Positions 9,178-17,666 of a stretch of 52,422 nt of DNA are shown one piece after another. The first letter of the stretch is position 1; each line of letters begins with the position of its first letter. The stretch comes from Aeromicrobium sp. Root495 (GTDB lineage Bacteria > Actinomycetota > Actinomycetes > Propionibacteriales > Nocardioidaceae), in contig NZ_LMFJ01000002.1 in assembly GCF_001426755.1 (NCBI RefSeq), forward strand, positions 147,977 to 200,398. Reading direction: 5' to 3'. A model generated the notes under the pieces. That model saw only the letters and a program-made list of their open reading frames with translations. It did no database searches and was not told the origin of the DNA. The position numbers and the translations under genes are program-made.

Positions 9178-9223
9178 TGAACTTGTTCACATTTTCAGAT
9201 TCTGAACAGTTTGAACGCGTTCA
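9178..9223. promoter_or_regulatory. Repeated TGAAC-NN-GTTCA palindromes, likely operator of the MerR/B12 regulator
   Basis: The divergent promoter region holds TGAACTTGTTCA (9178-9189) and TGAACGCGTTCA (9212-9223), two palindromes of form TGAAC-NN-GTTCA with centres 34 bp apart. A further half-site TGAAC lies at 9203. The block ends 17 bp before the regulator's GTG. Such a cluster fits an oligomeric MerR/CarH-like repressor that could control both flanking genes. This is inference from the sequence. Confidence 0.6.
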
Positions 9224-9239
9224 GGCTTACGCTGATGTC

Positions 9240-10163
9240 GTGAGTGGACGTATCTGGACCGTGGGCGAGGTCAGCAGCGAGCTGAACCTCCCTTCGTCGA
9301 CCATCCGGACGTGGGAGCGCCGTTACGGGCTCAACCCGTCGGTCCGGACCGCAGGCGGTCACCGTCGCTACGACACCGACGACGTCGAGCGCCTGCGCCT
9401 CATGACCGACCTCGTGAACCAGGGCGTGTCGCCGGCCGAGGCGGCCGGGGCGGTACGCCGCTCGCGTCTCGCCGGCACGACGTCGTCGAGCGGTCAGAAC
9501 AAGGCAGCACGCGAGCTGTGGGCCGACGAGGTGCTCGCGGCGGCCCGAGAGCTCGACGCCGCCCGCATCCACTCCCTTCTCGGCTCCGTGCTGTCCGAGC
9601 AGGGCGCCAAGGCTGCCTGGATGTTCTACCTCACCCCCATGCTCCAGCGCGTGGGCGAGGAGTGGACGGCCGGCATCCTCGGCATCGACGCCGAGCACCT
9701 CGTGAGCGAGCTCGCCACCAACGCGCTGCGTGCCTACCTGCACGCTCTGCCCATCGTCGAGGGACCCGTGGAGGTGGTGCTGGCGTGCGCCGAGGAGGAC
9801 CAGCACGTCCTCCCCCTCCTCGCCCTGCAGTGCACCCTGGCGGAGCACGGCGTGGCCACCCAGGCCTTCGGCCAACGGATGCCGGCCGCCGCCATCGCCG
9901 ACGTCGTGGCCCGCGCCCGGCCGCGGGCCCTGTTCCTCTGGGCCTCGCTCCCCCGCCCGCGCGGCGACCGCCTCCACCGCGTCGCCACCGCTCTCGCCGC
10001 CCGGACCACCGTGGTGCTGGGCGGTCCGGGATGGGCCGACGTCGACGTCGCACGGGCTCGTTCCGTGCACGACCTGCCCTCGGCCCTCACCGCCGTCATG
10101 CGCGACCAGTTCCTCGTGCGCGACCTCCTGTCCCCCGGCGACCTCGAGCTGACGGGACCCTGA
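9240..10163 (+). CDS. MerR-family regulator with cobalamin-binding domain (CarH/LitR-like)
   Basis: A 307-residue protein. The N-terminal MerR winged helix contains STIRTWERRYG (20-30) and GGHRRY. The helical domain has W142-x9-E152-H153, the Wx9EH motif of B12 photoreceptors. The Rossmann-like domain has D187-x-H189, which would supply the histidine cobalt ligand; the usual following glycine (DxHxxG) is replaced by Pro. In the CarH/LitR family, adenosylcobalamin binding gives a dark-active repressor that light inactivates. The GTG at 9240 puts the HTH at the usual N-terminal position; a longer reading from 9129 would run through the operator. Confidence 0.88.
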   Translation: MSGRIWTVGEVSSELNLPSSTIRTWERRYGLNPSVRTAGGHRRYDTDDVERLRLMTDLVNQGVSPAEAAGAVRRSRLAGTTSSSGQNKAARELWADEVLAAARELDAARIHSLLGSVLSEQGAKAAWMFYLTPMLQRVGEEWTAGILGIDAEHLVSELATNALRAYLHALPIVEGPVEVVLACAEEDQHVLPLLALQCTLAEHGVATQAFGQRMPAAAIADVVARARPRALFLWASLPRPRGDRLHRVATALAARTTVVLGGPGWADVDVARARSVHDLPSALTAVMRDQFLVRDLLSPGDLELTGP

Positions 10164-10205
10164 CCGACCGCAGAGCCCCTGCGGCGGCGGGCCTAGGATC
10201 GGGAC

Positions 10206-11459
10206 GTGCCTGACACGACGACGATGGCGGCCCAGGTCGACGAGGCCGCCCACCGCCTGCGCGGCGTCGCACGTGAGACCCCGCTCGAGCTGAGCACCCG
10301 GCTCTCCGACGCCGCCGGGGCGGAGGTGTGGCTCAAGCGCGAGGACCTCCAGATCGTCAGGTCGTACAAGGTGCGCGGGGCCTTCAACTTCATCGCCCAG
10401 GTCCGCGAGGCCGCGCAGGAGTCGGGCGTCGTGTGCGCGAGCGCGGGCAACCACGCCCAGGGGGTGGCCTGGGCGTGCCGCCAGCTCGGCATCCCGGGAC
10501 GGATCTACCTGCCGCGCACCACGCCGCGCCAGAAGCGCGACCGCATCCGCGAGCTCGGCGGCGACCTCGTCGACATCGTCATGATCGGCGAGACGTTCGA
10601 CGAGGCCCAGGAGTCCGCCACCGGCCACGGAGCCGAGTCCGGTGCGCTGGTCGTCCCGCCGTTCGACGACCCCCGCACCATCGCGGGCCAGGGCACCGTC
10701 GCCCGAGAGATCGTCGACCAGCTCGGCCGCGTGCCGGACCGTGTCGTGGTCCCGGTGGGAGGTGGCGGCCTCATCGCCGGGATGGCGTCGTGGCTGCGCG
10801 ACCGCAGTGCCGAGATCGAGATCGTGGGGGTCGAGCCCGCGGGCGCGGCCAGCATGACCGCGGCCCTGCGCGCCGGCCGTCCGGTGACCTTGGACCGGAT
10901 CGACGGCTTCGTCGACGGGGCCGCCGTGCGCACCGTCGGTCGTCACACCTTCGACCTCGTGAACGGTGTCGTCGACCGGGTGGCACCGGTCGACGAGGGA
11001 CGCATCTGCACCGAGATGCTCGCGATGTACCAGCACGACGGCATCGTGGCCGAGCCCGCAGGTGCGCTCGCCACGGCCGCGCTGGGCAAGGTCGTGGTCC
11101 CCTCGCCCGGCGAGGTGACGGTCTGCGTGGTCTCCGGCGGCAACAACGACGTGAGCCGGTACGGCGACATCATCGAGCGGTCCCTCGTGCACGAGGGGCT
11201 CAAGCACTACTTCTTCGTGGAGTTCCCTCAGGAGCCGGGCGCCCTCATGCGCTTCCTCGAGGAGGTCCTCGGCCCGGACGACGACATCACGCTGTTCGAG
11301 TACGTGAAGCGCAACAACCGCGAGACCGGCCCGGCGGTCGTGGGCATCGAGCTGGGCGACGCCGCCGACCTCGGCGACCTGCTCGTGCGCATGGACCAGT
11401 CGCCGTGCACCACCCGCCACATCGAGCCCGACGACCCGCTCTTCGGCTTCATCCGCTGA
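10206..11459 (+). CDS. ilvA: Threonine ammonia-lyase
   Basis: A 417-residue PLP enzyme that deaminates threonine to 2-oxobutyrate, the first step to isoleucine. The PLP lysine lies in RSYKVRGA (K55), the substrate/PLP asparagine region is SAGNHAQG, and the phosphate-binding loop is VGGGGL. After about residue 330 there is one ACT-like regulatory domain (HYFFVEFPQEPGAL), matching the shorter actinobacterial form. Start is a GTG at 10206; an in-frame ATG seven codons on is an alternative. The stop is eight bases from the end of the convergent small gene at 11467. Confidence 0.93.
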   Translation: MPDTTTMAAQVDEAAHRLRGVARETPLELSTRLSDAAGAEVWLKREDLQIVRSYKVRGAFNFIAQVREAAQESGVVCASAGNHAQGVAWACRQLGIPGRIYLPRTTPRQKRDRIRELGGDLVDIVMIGETFDEAQESATGHGAESGALVVPPFDDPRTIAGQGTVAREIVDQLGRVPDRVVVPVGGGGLIAGMASWLRDRSAEIEIVGVEPAGAASMTAALRAGRPVTLDRIDGFVDGAAVRTVGRHTFDLVNGVVDRVAPVDEGRICTEMLAMYQHDGIVAEPAGALATAALGKVVVPSPGEVTVCVVSGGNNDVSRYGDIIERSLVHEGLKHYFFVEFPQEPGALMRFLEEVLGPDDDITLFEYVKRNNRETGPAVVGIELGDAADLGDLLVRMDQSPCTTRHIEPDDPLFGFIR

Positions 11460-11466
11460 CGGCCGC

Positions 11467-11718
11467 TCAGCCTCCGAGCTGGCCCGCCGCGACGGTCAGC
11501 GCAGCGGCCTGCTCCGCCAGCACGTCGTCGTCCGGATCGGTGCCCACCCGCTCCACGAGCTCGTCGCGCGTGATCACCTCGAGGGCGCCCCGTGCGTGGT
11601 CGGCGTCCTGCTCACCCTCACCGAGGACCACCACCCGCCCCTCCACGAGTCCGATGGTGGATCCACCGGACAGCAGGGCTCGCAGGTGCTCGGCCGTGAT
11701 GGTCTGGGGCTCGCTCAT
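11467..11718 (-). CDS. Small conserved hypothetical protein
   Basis: An 83-residue soluble protein starting MSEPQTITAEHLRALL. It has alternating helix and short beta segments (GGSTIGLVEGRVVVLGE) and an acidic C-terminal helix. I do not recognise a family. An in-frame ATG at 11754 would add twelve residues, but MSEPQ fits a more typical N-terminus. It is convergent with ilvA and lies downstream of the TetR gene on the same strand. Confidence 0.65.
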   Translation of the reverse strand: MSEPQTITAEHLRALLSGGSTIGLVEGRVVVLGEGEQDADHARGALEVITRDELVERVGTDPDDDVLAEQAAALTVAAGQLGG

Positions 11719-11782
11719 GCCCGAGGTGTTCCCCGCTGCGGCGACGTCATGCATCAGCCGCGACGGGTCTGCGCGTCTCCCG

Positions 11783-12436
11783 TCAGGGCGTGGAGCGCGT
11801 CAGACGCTCGAACGACGTCGTGCCGATGTCGACGAGCTCCTCGGCGCTCAGCTGGGCGTCGCCCGTGAGCCGAGCGGCCACGAGCTCGGCGAAGCCCGAG
11901 GCGAGCAGCAGGCCCTGGGCGCGTCCGCGCGCGCCGGTCCAGGCCGCCGCGCCGTAGAGCACTCCGGCCTCGGTGACGACGAGGTCGGCGAAGGTCCCGA
12001 GGAGCTGGCGCCGACGGGCCCGCAGGTCCGGGTGCGACGACGACTCGACGAGGGCGACCCGGGCCGCGAGGGGCTCGTCGTCCACCCACTGCACGAGGGC
12101 CGACAGCCCGGCGTGCACCCGGTCGGTGGGGGTCCCGGCAGTCTGGGCGATCGCGCGGACCGCCTCCGTGGCCAGCCGGTCCGCCACGTGGTCGAGGGCC
12201 GCGACGAGCGCGACCTCCCGCTTGTCGAAGCTCTCGTAGAAGTAGCGCTCGGTCAGGCCCGCCTCGGCGCAGATGGCGGTCATGGTGGCGGCACCCTCGC
12301 CTCGTCCGCCGACGACCCGCACCGTGGCCTCGACCAGGCGCGCTCGCCGCTCGGCACGCCGGTCGTCGGCCGACCGACCTCCGTACGGGCGAGCACGGTC
12401 CGCGGGCTGGGGCACCCGGACATCGTCGCACCTCAT
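11783..12436 (-). CDS. TetR-family transcriptional regulator
   Basis: A 217-residue protein. The N-terminal region (about 30-75) is a TetR helix-turn-helix: RLVEATVRVV, then TMTAICAEAGLTERYFYESF. The C-terminal ligand domain is helical and variable. It is divergent from a P450-SDR pair, with a perfect palindrome in the 66-bp gap, so it probably represses both itself and the P450 operon. The same gene trio (SDR, TetR, P450) occurs around cyp136 in Mycobacterium tuberculosis as I recall it. The true start may be a later codon because the first 25 residues are poorly conserved. Confidence 0.9.
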   Translation of the reverse strand: MRCDDVRVPQPADRARPYGGRSADDRRAERRARLVEATVRVVGGRGEGAATMTAICAEAGLTERYFYESFDKREVALVAALDHVADRLATEAVRAIAQTAGTPTDRVHAGLSALVQWVDDEPLAARVALVESSSHPDLRARRRQLLGTFADLVVTEAGVLYGAAAWTGARGRAQGLLLASGFAELVAARLTGDAQLSAEELVDIGTTSFERLTRSTP

Positions 12437-12465
12437 CCTTGACAGCCGGTGAGCCGCACCCCAAA

Positions 12466-12485
12466 CTGACAGGACGTCCTGTCAG
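12466..12485. promoter_or_regulatory. 20-bp perfect palindrome, probable TetR operator
   Basis: CTGACAGGACGTCCTGTCAG is identical to its reverse complement. It lies between the divergent TetR and P450 starts. TTGACA at 12439-12444 with a 17-bp spacer places a weak -10 (CAAACT) at 12462-12467, so the palindrome overlaps the predicted core promoter of the P450 gene. Repressor binding here would block transcription. Confidence 0.75.
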
Positions 12486-12502
12486 ATTTGAACGGAGCCA
12501 CG

Positions 12503-13849
12503 ATGGCCCTGCTCGCCCCGCATCCCCGCACCGTGCCCCGACGCCGTTCTGTCCCGCTCGTCGGCGCCACGCTCTCCTACGTGCGCGACCCCCTGGCCAC
12601 GATGCGCGACCAGTACGACCGCCACGGACCGGTCTCCGACCTCACCTTCATCGGCCGCCGGTGGACGGCGCTCCTGGGGCCCGACGCCTGCAGCGAGGCG
12701 CTCGTGAACCGCGACAAGGCGTTCAGCAACGAGCTGGGCTGGGACTACCTGGTCGGCCCCTTCTTCCACGGCGGCCTCATGCTGCTCGACCTCGACGAGC
12801 ACCACCGCCACCGTCGGCTCATGCAGGAGGCCTTCACCCGGGACCGTCTGCGGGGCTACCTCGACGAGCTGAGCCCCGCCGCGGCGCAGGGCATCGCTGC
12901 CTGGCAGCCGGGGGCCGGGACAGAGATCTATCCCGCGCTCAAGCGACTCACGCTCGACCTCGCCACCCAGATCTTCATGGGCGGCGCCGAGCTGGCCGAC
13001 CAGGCCGAGCTGGAGCGGGTCAACCGCGCGTTCATCGACTGCGTGCAGGCCGCCACCGCCCTCGTCCGGGCCCCCGTCCCCGGCACCCGGTGGGGGCGGG
13101 CGACCCAGGGCCGCACGCTGCTCGAGGAGTTCCTCGGCCGTCACGTGGCCGCCAAGCGCGCCTCCGGTGGGAGCGACCTGTTCTCGGTCCTGACCCGCCT
13201 GACCGACGACGACGGGAGCTCGTTCTCCGACGAGGACGTCGTCAACCACATGATCTTCCTGCTCATGGCGGCTCACGACACGAGCACCATCACCGTCTCC
13301 ACCATGGTCCGTCTGCTCGGCCAGGACCCGGTGTGGCAGGAGCGCTGTCGCGTCGAGTCCCTCGAGCTGGGCGAGCACCCCGGGTTCGACGAGCTCTCGA
13401 CCCTCACGTCGCTCGACCTGGTCATGAAGGAGTCGCTGCGCATCGTGCCCCCGGTCCCCGTCCTGGCCCGTCGGGCGCTGGCTGACACCGAGGTCATGGG
13501 TGTGCCCATCCCGAAGGGCCGGCTGACCGCGGTGATGCTGCACCTGCAGCACCACATGCCCGAGTACTGGGACGAGCCCGAACGGTTCGACCCGGGCCGC
13601 TTCAGCGACGAGCGCCGCGAGGACAAGGTGCACCGCCACGCGTGGGAGCCCTTCGGCGGCGGCGTCCACAAGTGTCTCGGCCTCCACTTCGCCGGGGCCG
13701 AGGTGCGCGCCATCATGCACCAGCTCCTGCGACGCTTCCGGTGGACCGTCCCCGCCGACTACCAGCCGCGCATGAACTACCACTCGCTCCCGTTCCCGTC
13801 CGACGGACAGCCCGTCGACCTGCAGCTGCTCGAAGGAGCCCGCCCATGA
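12503..13849 (+). CDS. Cytochrome P450
   Basis: A 448-residue haem monooxygenase. It has the I-helix oxygen motif AAHDT (256-260), the ExxR motif ESLR (310-313) and the haem loop FGGGVHKCLG with thiolate ligand Cys391. Start is the ATG at 12503, preceded by CGGAG; a TTG five codons upstream is less likely. The C-terminus overlaps the SDR start by ATGA. Context (TetR and SDR) and an F/L-rich substrate region suggest oxidation of a lipid, sterol or terpenoid, followed by the dehydrogenase. The substrate is not deducible from sequence. Confidence 0.93.
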   Translation: MALLAPHPRTVPRRRSVPLVGATLSYVRDPLATMRDQYDRHGPVSDLTFIGRRWTALLGPDACSEALVNRDKAFSNELGWDYLVGPFFHGGLMLLDLDEHHRHRRLMQEAFTRDRLRGYLDELSPAAAQGIAAWQPGAGTEIYPALKRLTLDLATQIFMGGAELADQAELERVNRAFIDCVQAATALVRAPVPGTRWGRATQGRTLLEEFLGRHVAAKRASGGSDLFSVLTRLTDDDGSSFSDEDVVNHMIFLLMAAHDTSTITVSTMVRLLGQDPVWQERCRVESLELGEHPGFDELSTLTSLDLVMKESLRIVPPVPVLARRALADTEVMGVPIPKGRLTAVMLHLQHHMPEYWDEPERFDPGRFSDERREDKVHRHAWEPFGGGVHKCLGLHFAGAEVRAIMHQLLRRFRWTVPADYQPRMNYHSLPFPSDGQPVDLQLLEGARP

Positions 13850-14664
13850 AGGACCTCACCGGTCGCGTCGTCGTCATCACCGGAGGTGCGCGCGGCATCG
13901 GTCGGGCCACGGCCGAGCGTCTCAGCCGGGCCGGCTGCACCGTGGTCATCGGCGACCTCGACGCCGCCCTCGCCGCGAGCGTCGCCCGCGAGATCGGGCG
14001 TGGTGCCGTGTCCGCCGCCCTCGACGTCACCTCGGCCGAGTCCTGGCGCACCTTCCTCGACGCGACCGCCGAGGCCGGTCCGGTCGACGTCCTCGTGAAC
14101 AATGCGGGCGTCATGCCCATCGGTCCCCTGATGAAGGAGCCCGACGAGGTGACCCGGACCATCGTCGACGTGAACCTGCACGGAGTCATCCACGGGACGA
14201 AGGCAGTGGTGCCGGGCATGAGCGAGCGAGGGTCCGGCCACGTCGTCAACGTCGCATCTGCCGTCGGCCGCATCGCCGTGGCGGACGGTGCGACCTACTC
14301 CGCCTCGAAGTTCGCCGTGGTGGGGTTCAGCGAGGCCATGCGCAGCGAGCTCCGCCCGCACGGCGTCGACGTGAGCGTGGTCCAGCCCACGGTCGTGCTC
14401 ACCGAGCTGTCCGCCGGCGTGCCTGCGGCCAAGGGCGTCAAGCCGGTCACGGCCGACGACGTCGCCCACGTGATCGAGCAGGTCCTGCGCCGGCCCAAGG
14501 CGGAGGTGTGGGTGCCGCGCTGGAGCCAGGCCGTGGTGCGGACGACCGGCGTCCTGCCGCGCTTCCTGCAGGACGCCGTCGCGCGCGCCATGGGTGCCGA
14601 CCAGGTCTTCAAGGCCGCTGACACCTCGGTCCGGGCCGGCTACGAGGAGCGCGCCCGCCGCTAG
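13846..14664 (+). CDS. Short-chain dehydrogenase/reductase
   Basis: A 272-residue classical SDR. The cofactor motif is TGGARGIG (12-19), then NNAG (85-88) and the catalytic residues Ser138, Tyr151 and Lys155 (YSASK). The acidic residue D37 after beta-2 favours NAD(H) over NADP(H). The C-terminal extension (~200-272) carries a basic, hydrophobic surface, as in membrane-associated SDRs. It is translationally coupled to the P450 (ATGA) and probably oxidises the P450 product or shares its substrate. Confidence 0.92.
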   Translation: MKDLTGRVVVITGGARGIGRATAERLSRAGCTVVIGDLDAALAASVAREIGRGAVSAALDVTSAESWRTFLDATAEAGPVDVLVNNAGVMPIGPLMKEPDEVTRTIVDVNLHGVIHGTKAVVPGMSERGSGHVVNVASAVGRIAVADGATYSASKFAVVGFSEAMRSELRPHGVDVSVVQPTVVLTELSAGVPAAKGVKPVTADDVAHVIEQVLRRPKAEVWVPRWSQAVVRTTGVLPRFLQDAVARAMGADQVFKAADTSVRAGYEERARR

Positions 14665-14750
14665 GCCTGCGGGCCGGTGTTGTCCGTGCCGAAGGGGCGA
14701 TTCACCGGCCGCGCGCTGGGCACTCCTCGAGGAGCAGAGAGGAGAGCACC

Positions 14751-14975
14751 ATGCCTGCAGGAGACATCGAGGTCTACCACCAGAACGGCCGTTGGCACCT
14801 CAAGGTCGAGAGCGAGGGGACCGCGCTGGCCGGCTTCGACACCCGCGAGGAGGCCGTGGCCGCCGGACGGGTCGAGGCCCGCCAACGGAAGGTCGAGCTC
14901 GTCGTCCACCGCCTCGACGGGACCGTCGGGGAGCGGGACTCGGAGGGACACGACCCCCGGGACGTGCCCGGCTGA
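14751..14975 (+). CDS. DUF2188-family small protein
   Basis: A 74-residue protein with a good GAGAGGAG ribosome-binding site. The first 60 residues (IEVYHQNGRWHLKVE, DTREEAVAAGR) match the DUF2188 pattern: a small alpha/beta domain with a Trp-containing strand followed by a helix. The function of the family is unknown. It stands alone after the SDR gene and converges on the aquaporin gene. Confidence 0.8.
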   Translation: MPAGDIEVYHQNGRWHLKVESEGTALAGFDTREEAVAAGRVEARQRKVELVVHRLDGTVGERDSEGHDPRDVPG

Positions 14976-14994
14976 GACCGGGGGTCGTCACCGG

Positions 14995-15705
14995 TCAGTC
15001 GTCGTCGCCCAGCAGGAAGGCGTGCGCCAGACCTGCGAGGGCCGCTCCCACGACCGGCGCCGCCACGAAGACCCAGACCTGCGACAGTGCGTCGCACCCG
15101 GCGAACCACGCCACGCCCAGCGAGCGGGCGGGGTTCACCGAGGTGTTGCTCACCGGGATGCTCACGAGGTGGATGAGGGTGAGGGCGAGGCCGATGGCGA
15201 CGCCGGAGAAGCCGACCGCGGCCCGCTTGGCCGAGGCGCCCAGGATCACGAACAGGAAGAATGCCGTGAGGACGACCTCCGTCGCCACGACGGCCCAGAG
15301 GCCATAGCCGCCGGGCGAGCGGTCGCCGTAGCCGTTGCTGGCGAAGCCGGACGCGACAGCGTCGAACCCGGGCTTGCCGGACGCGATCGCGAGCACGACC
15401 GCGCCGGCCGCCGTGGCGCCGACGACCTGCGCCACCACATAGGCGGGGACGTCCTTCCAGGCGAACCGACGTGCGGCAGCGAGGCCCACGGACACGGCAG
15501 GGTTGAAGTGTCCGCCGGACACGGGACCGAAGGCGTAGGCACCGGTCAGGACGGTGAGACCGAAGGCCAGTGCGATACCGGCGGTGCCCACCTCCTTCCC
15601 GGCCAGGACCGCGGTGCCGCAGCCGCCGAGGACGAGCCAGAAGGTGCCGAGGCCCTCGGCGGTGAGCCGCTGGGCCGTGGTGGGGGAGGTGGTGGTGTCG
15701 TTCAC
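14995..15705 (-). CDS. aqpZ: Aquaporin Z-type water channel
   Basis: A 236-residue integral membrane protein of the MIP family with six transmembrane helices and two NPA half-helices: GHFNPAVS (NPA 68-70) and TSVNPARS (191-193). Arg194 after the second NPA and His179 agree with the narrow selectivity filter of water-specific AqpZ rather than glycerol facilitators. The start is a GTG at 15705. It is a single gene placed between DUF2188 and the Asp23-type operon. Confidence 0.92.
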   Translation of the reverse strand: MNDTTTSPTTAQRLTAEGLGTFWLVLGGCGTAVLAGKEVGTAGIALAFGLTVLTGAYAFGPVSGGHFNPAVSVGLAAARRFAWKDVPAYVVAQVVGATAAGAVVLAIASGKPGFDAVASGFASNGYGDRSPGGYGLWAVVATEVVLTAFFLFVILGASAKRAAVGFSGVAIGLALTLIHLVSIPVSNTSVNPARSLGVAWFAGCDALSQVWVFVAAPVVGAALAGLAHAFLLGDDD

Positions 15706-15755
15706 AGGTCGTTCCGTTCGTGAGGCGGGAGGTCAGGTGACCTCGGTGTGGAGGG

Positions 15756-15881
15756 TCAGCGGCGACGGGAGGAGCGGTTCTCCTGGATCTTCTTCTTCGC
15801 CATCGGCAGACCGATGAGGGCGAGCAGCTTCCAGACGATCCAGCCGAGGAAGGCGAAGGCGTTGCGCTTGGGACGAGCCAT
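15756..15881 (-). CDS. 41-residue basic membrane peptide
   Basis: Too short for routine gene calling but well formed: MARPKRNAFAF, a hydrophobic stretch (LGWIVWKLLALIGLPMA) and a highly basic tail (KKKIQENRSSRRR). It lies at the 3' end of the leftward Asp23/DUF6286 operon, 50 bp after the preceding gene. A membrane-associated small protein is the simplest reading. No family is recognised. Confidence 0.6.
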   Translation of the reverse strand: MARPKRNAFAFLGWIVWKLLALIGLPMAKKKIQENRSSRRR

Positions 15882-15931
15882 GATGATGCTCAGTTTCTGT
15901 GGGGTGGGTGATGGGTCGTGCGTGGTGGGTC

Positions 15932-16519
15932 TCAGTGCACGCGGGGCGTGCTGGTGCGGGCGAGCCTGGTGCGGCGACGACTGCTGCCGAGCAGCACCCG
16001 GCACACGACGGCTCCGTCGGGGAACGCGTCGGCCACGTCGCGGGTGCAGCGCTCCGCAGCCGGATCGATCCCGACGCCGGCGCTGCGAGCATCGAGGTGG
16101 CCGCGCAGCTCGATGACGTGCGTCGCGCCGCGACGCCGGGCGGTGCCCTTCACGTCGGCGATGGCGGTGCGAGCGCTGAAGTCTGCCGCGACGGCCCGGG
16201 CCGCCGAGCCCAGGTCGACCCGGACGTTGCCCTCGCGGGACGAGACCGCGGACATCCTCTCGGCACCCTCGCTCCGGCGGGGTGCGTGGGAGAGCAGCCA
16301 GACCAGGGCGACGAGACCGACGAGGACGCTTCCGGCCGCGAAGGCCCACGGCCACCAGCCCTGATCCATCAGGTCGCTCAGGGCCGACGTGTCGGCCTTG
16401 GCGGGCCAGCTGCCGACCTTCTCGAAGCGCCAGTCCAGCAGCGCGAGTCCTGCTGCCAGCAGGACGAGTCCGACTGCCAGGGCGGCGACCCTGTCGAGGA
16501 GTGCGAGCCTACGCGTCAT
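15932..16519 (-). CDS. Membrane protein of Asp23 operon (AmaP-like)
   Basis: A 195-residue protein with two transmembrane segments, near residues 10-30 (AALAVGLVLLAAGLALLDW) and 55-77. These are followed by a cytosolic domain resembling an Asp23-type fold (VRVDLGSAARAVAADFSAR). This is the layout of AmaP, the membrane anchor of Asp23 in Firmicutes, and of its actinobacterial analogues. The ATG overlaps the upstream stop by 11 bases. Function in envelope stress is inferred from context. Confidence 0.75.
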   Translation of the reverse strand: MTRRLALLDRVAALAVGLVLLAAGLALLDWRFEKVGSWPAKADTSALSDLMDQGWWPWAFAAGSVLVGLVALVWLLSHAPRRSEGAERMSAVSSREGNVRVDLGSAARAVAADFSARTAIADVKGTARRRGATHVIELRGHLDARSAGVGIDPAAERCTRDVADAFPDGAVVCRVLLGSSRRRTRLARTSTPRVH

Positions 16520-17033
16520 AAGACACCTGCTCCTTCCGGACGATGACGTCCTTCGTGCTGAGTCCGTGGAGCGCCGCGCGGACGTTCTTCTCCACCTCGG
16601 TGGTCGCGTCTGAGTGGTCGGACTGGACGGTCACGACCACGCGCGATCGACGGGTGCGTGCCGCTGCCTCGGCGACGCCGGGGGTGTCCTCCGCGGCGCG
16701 GGTCACGAGGGTGAGGATCGCGTTGTCGCTGATCCAGGTGTCGCTGTCGAGCTGCGTCCGGCGGTGGGTCCGTCGGGCGGGCTTGACCGCCAGCAGGACG
16801 AGCCAGAGCCCGACCACGGCGGCGACGACGCCGACCACCGTGGAGGCCACGTCGGCCGACCGGCCGTCGGCACGGTCCACGACGGCGCCGGTCCAGGACG
16901 CTCCCGTCGCCCAGCCCTGGGCGAGGGCGAGCTCGCGGACGGCCACCACGGCCAGGCCGACGAGCAGCAGGGCAACCACGACGGCCACGGCGGAGGCGGC
17001 CGGACGGGCCCGGGGGGCGGGGATCGTGCTCAC
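16509..17033 (-). CDS. DUF6286-type membrane protein
   Basis: A 174-residue protein with two transmembrane segments (about 12-33 and 65-84), then a cytosolic domain that starts RTQLDSDTWISDNA. The GTG at 17033 follows a strong GAGGAGGG site and overlaps the upstream TGA (GTGA). The same architecture occurs next to Asp23 genes across actinobacteria, annotated DUF6286. Its role is probably as a membrane partner of the Asp23 proteins. Confidence 0.8.
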   Translation of the reverse strand: MSTIPAPRARPAASAVAVVVALLLVGLAVVAVRELALAQGWATGASWTGAVVDRADGRSADVASTVVGVVAAVVGLWLVLLAVKPARRTHRRTQLDSDTWISDNAILTLVTRAAEDTPGVAEAAARTRRSRVVVTVQSDHSDATTEVEKNVRAALHGLSTKDVIVRKEQVSYDA

Positions 17034-17431
17034 AGGACCCTCCTCGGACGAGACTGGTCGCCGGAGCCGGGGACCACGTGGAGGGTCACGTCGACCCGAG
17101 TGATCTCCGTGTCCGACAGGCGGGAGGCCTCGACGCGGACGGTGTCGCGGATCGTGGCCGCCAGCTCCTCGGCCCGGCACGGCCAGTGCGCGCCGACGTC
17201 GAGGGTTGCCACGGCGATGGAGCCGCGGAACGTGACCGCAGCAGTCGGGAGGTTCCGTCCGCCCAGGGGTCCGACGCCGGCGGAGTGGGCCACGGAGCCG
17301 TCCACGTCGAGGGCGGCGCGGCACAGGATCGACTCGACCGCGCGGGCCTTGACGTCCAGGGTCCCGCGGTCCTCCGGCGCGCGGTCTGCGCCGGCGCCGG
17401 GGACGTCCGAAAGGGCGAAGGTCTCACTCAC
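17030..17431 (-). CDS. Asp23/Gls24-family protein (short form)
   Basis: A 133-residue protein from the GTG at 17431. A longer in-frame ORF extends to 17500, but that part overlaps the 58-residue gene upstream. The segment IAVATLDVGAHWP followed by VRVEASRL and ITRVDVTLHVV is the Asp23 fold pattern of alternating strands and one helix. Asp23 proteins bind the membrane through small anchors and respond to cell-wall or alkaline stress in Firmicutes. Here the role is inferred. Confidence 0.75.
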   Translation of the reverse strand: MSETFALSDVPGAGADRAPEDRGTLDVKARAVESILCRAALDVDGSVAHSAGVGPLGGRNLPTAAVTFRGSIAVATLDVGAHWPCRAEELAATIRDTVRVEASRLSDTEITRVDVTLHVVPGSGDQSRPRRVL

Positions 17432-17600
17432 GACGGCCTCGCAGGACCGCGGTGACGTCGATGTCGCCGCTGAGGTGGGCGCCGATCGCGAGACCGGCAC
17501 CGCCGAGGACGACCGCGCCGAGGAAGGCGCCGAAGCCGCCGATCGCGATGGCGATGGCCAGGAGGAGTCCGGTCAACAGGCCGATGACGGGGAGATTCAT
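17424..17600 (-). CDS. 58-residue glycine-rich membrane protein
   Basis: A short gene beginning MNLPVIGLLTGLLLAIAIAI, with a second hydrophobic, glycine-rich segment (GAFLGAVVLGGAGLAIG) and a short cytosolic tail. The Gly-x3-Gly spacing suggests tightly packed or oligomerising helices. It overlaps the next Asp23 gene by eight bases, which supports real translation. Small membrane proteins of this kind recur in actinobacterial Asp23 operons. Confidence 0.7.
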   Translation of the reverse strand: MNLPVIGLLTGLLLAIAIAIGGFGAFLGAVVLGGAGLAIGAHLSGDIDVTAVLRGRRE

Positions 17601-17666
17601 GATGGTCGTCCTTCAGGTCGGTTCAGTGCTGGATGAGGTCGGGAGCAGGGGTCGGGGTGCTCGGGG

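Noticed and set aside
9195..11420. 741-codon minus-strand frame
   Set aside because: Antisense to the MerR and ilvA genes, which both have clear motifs. Composition is typical of a shadow.
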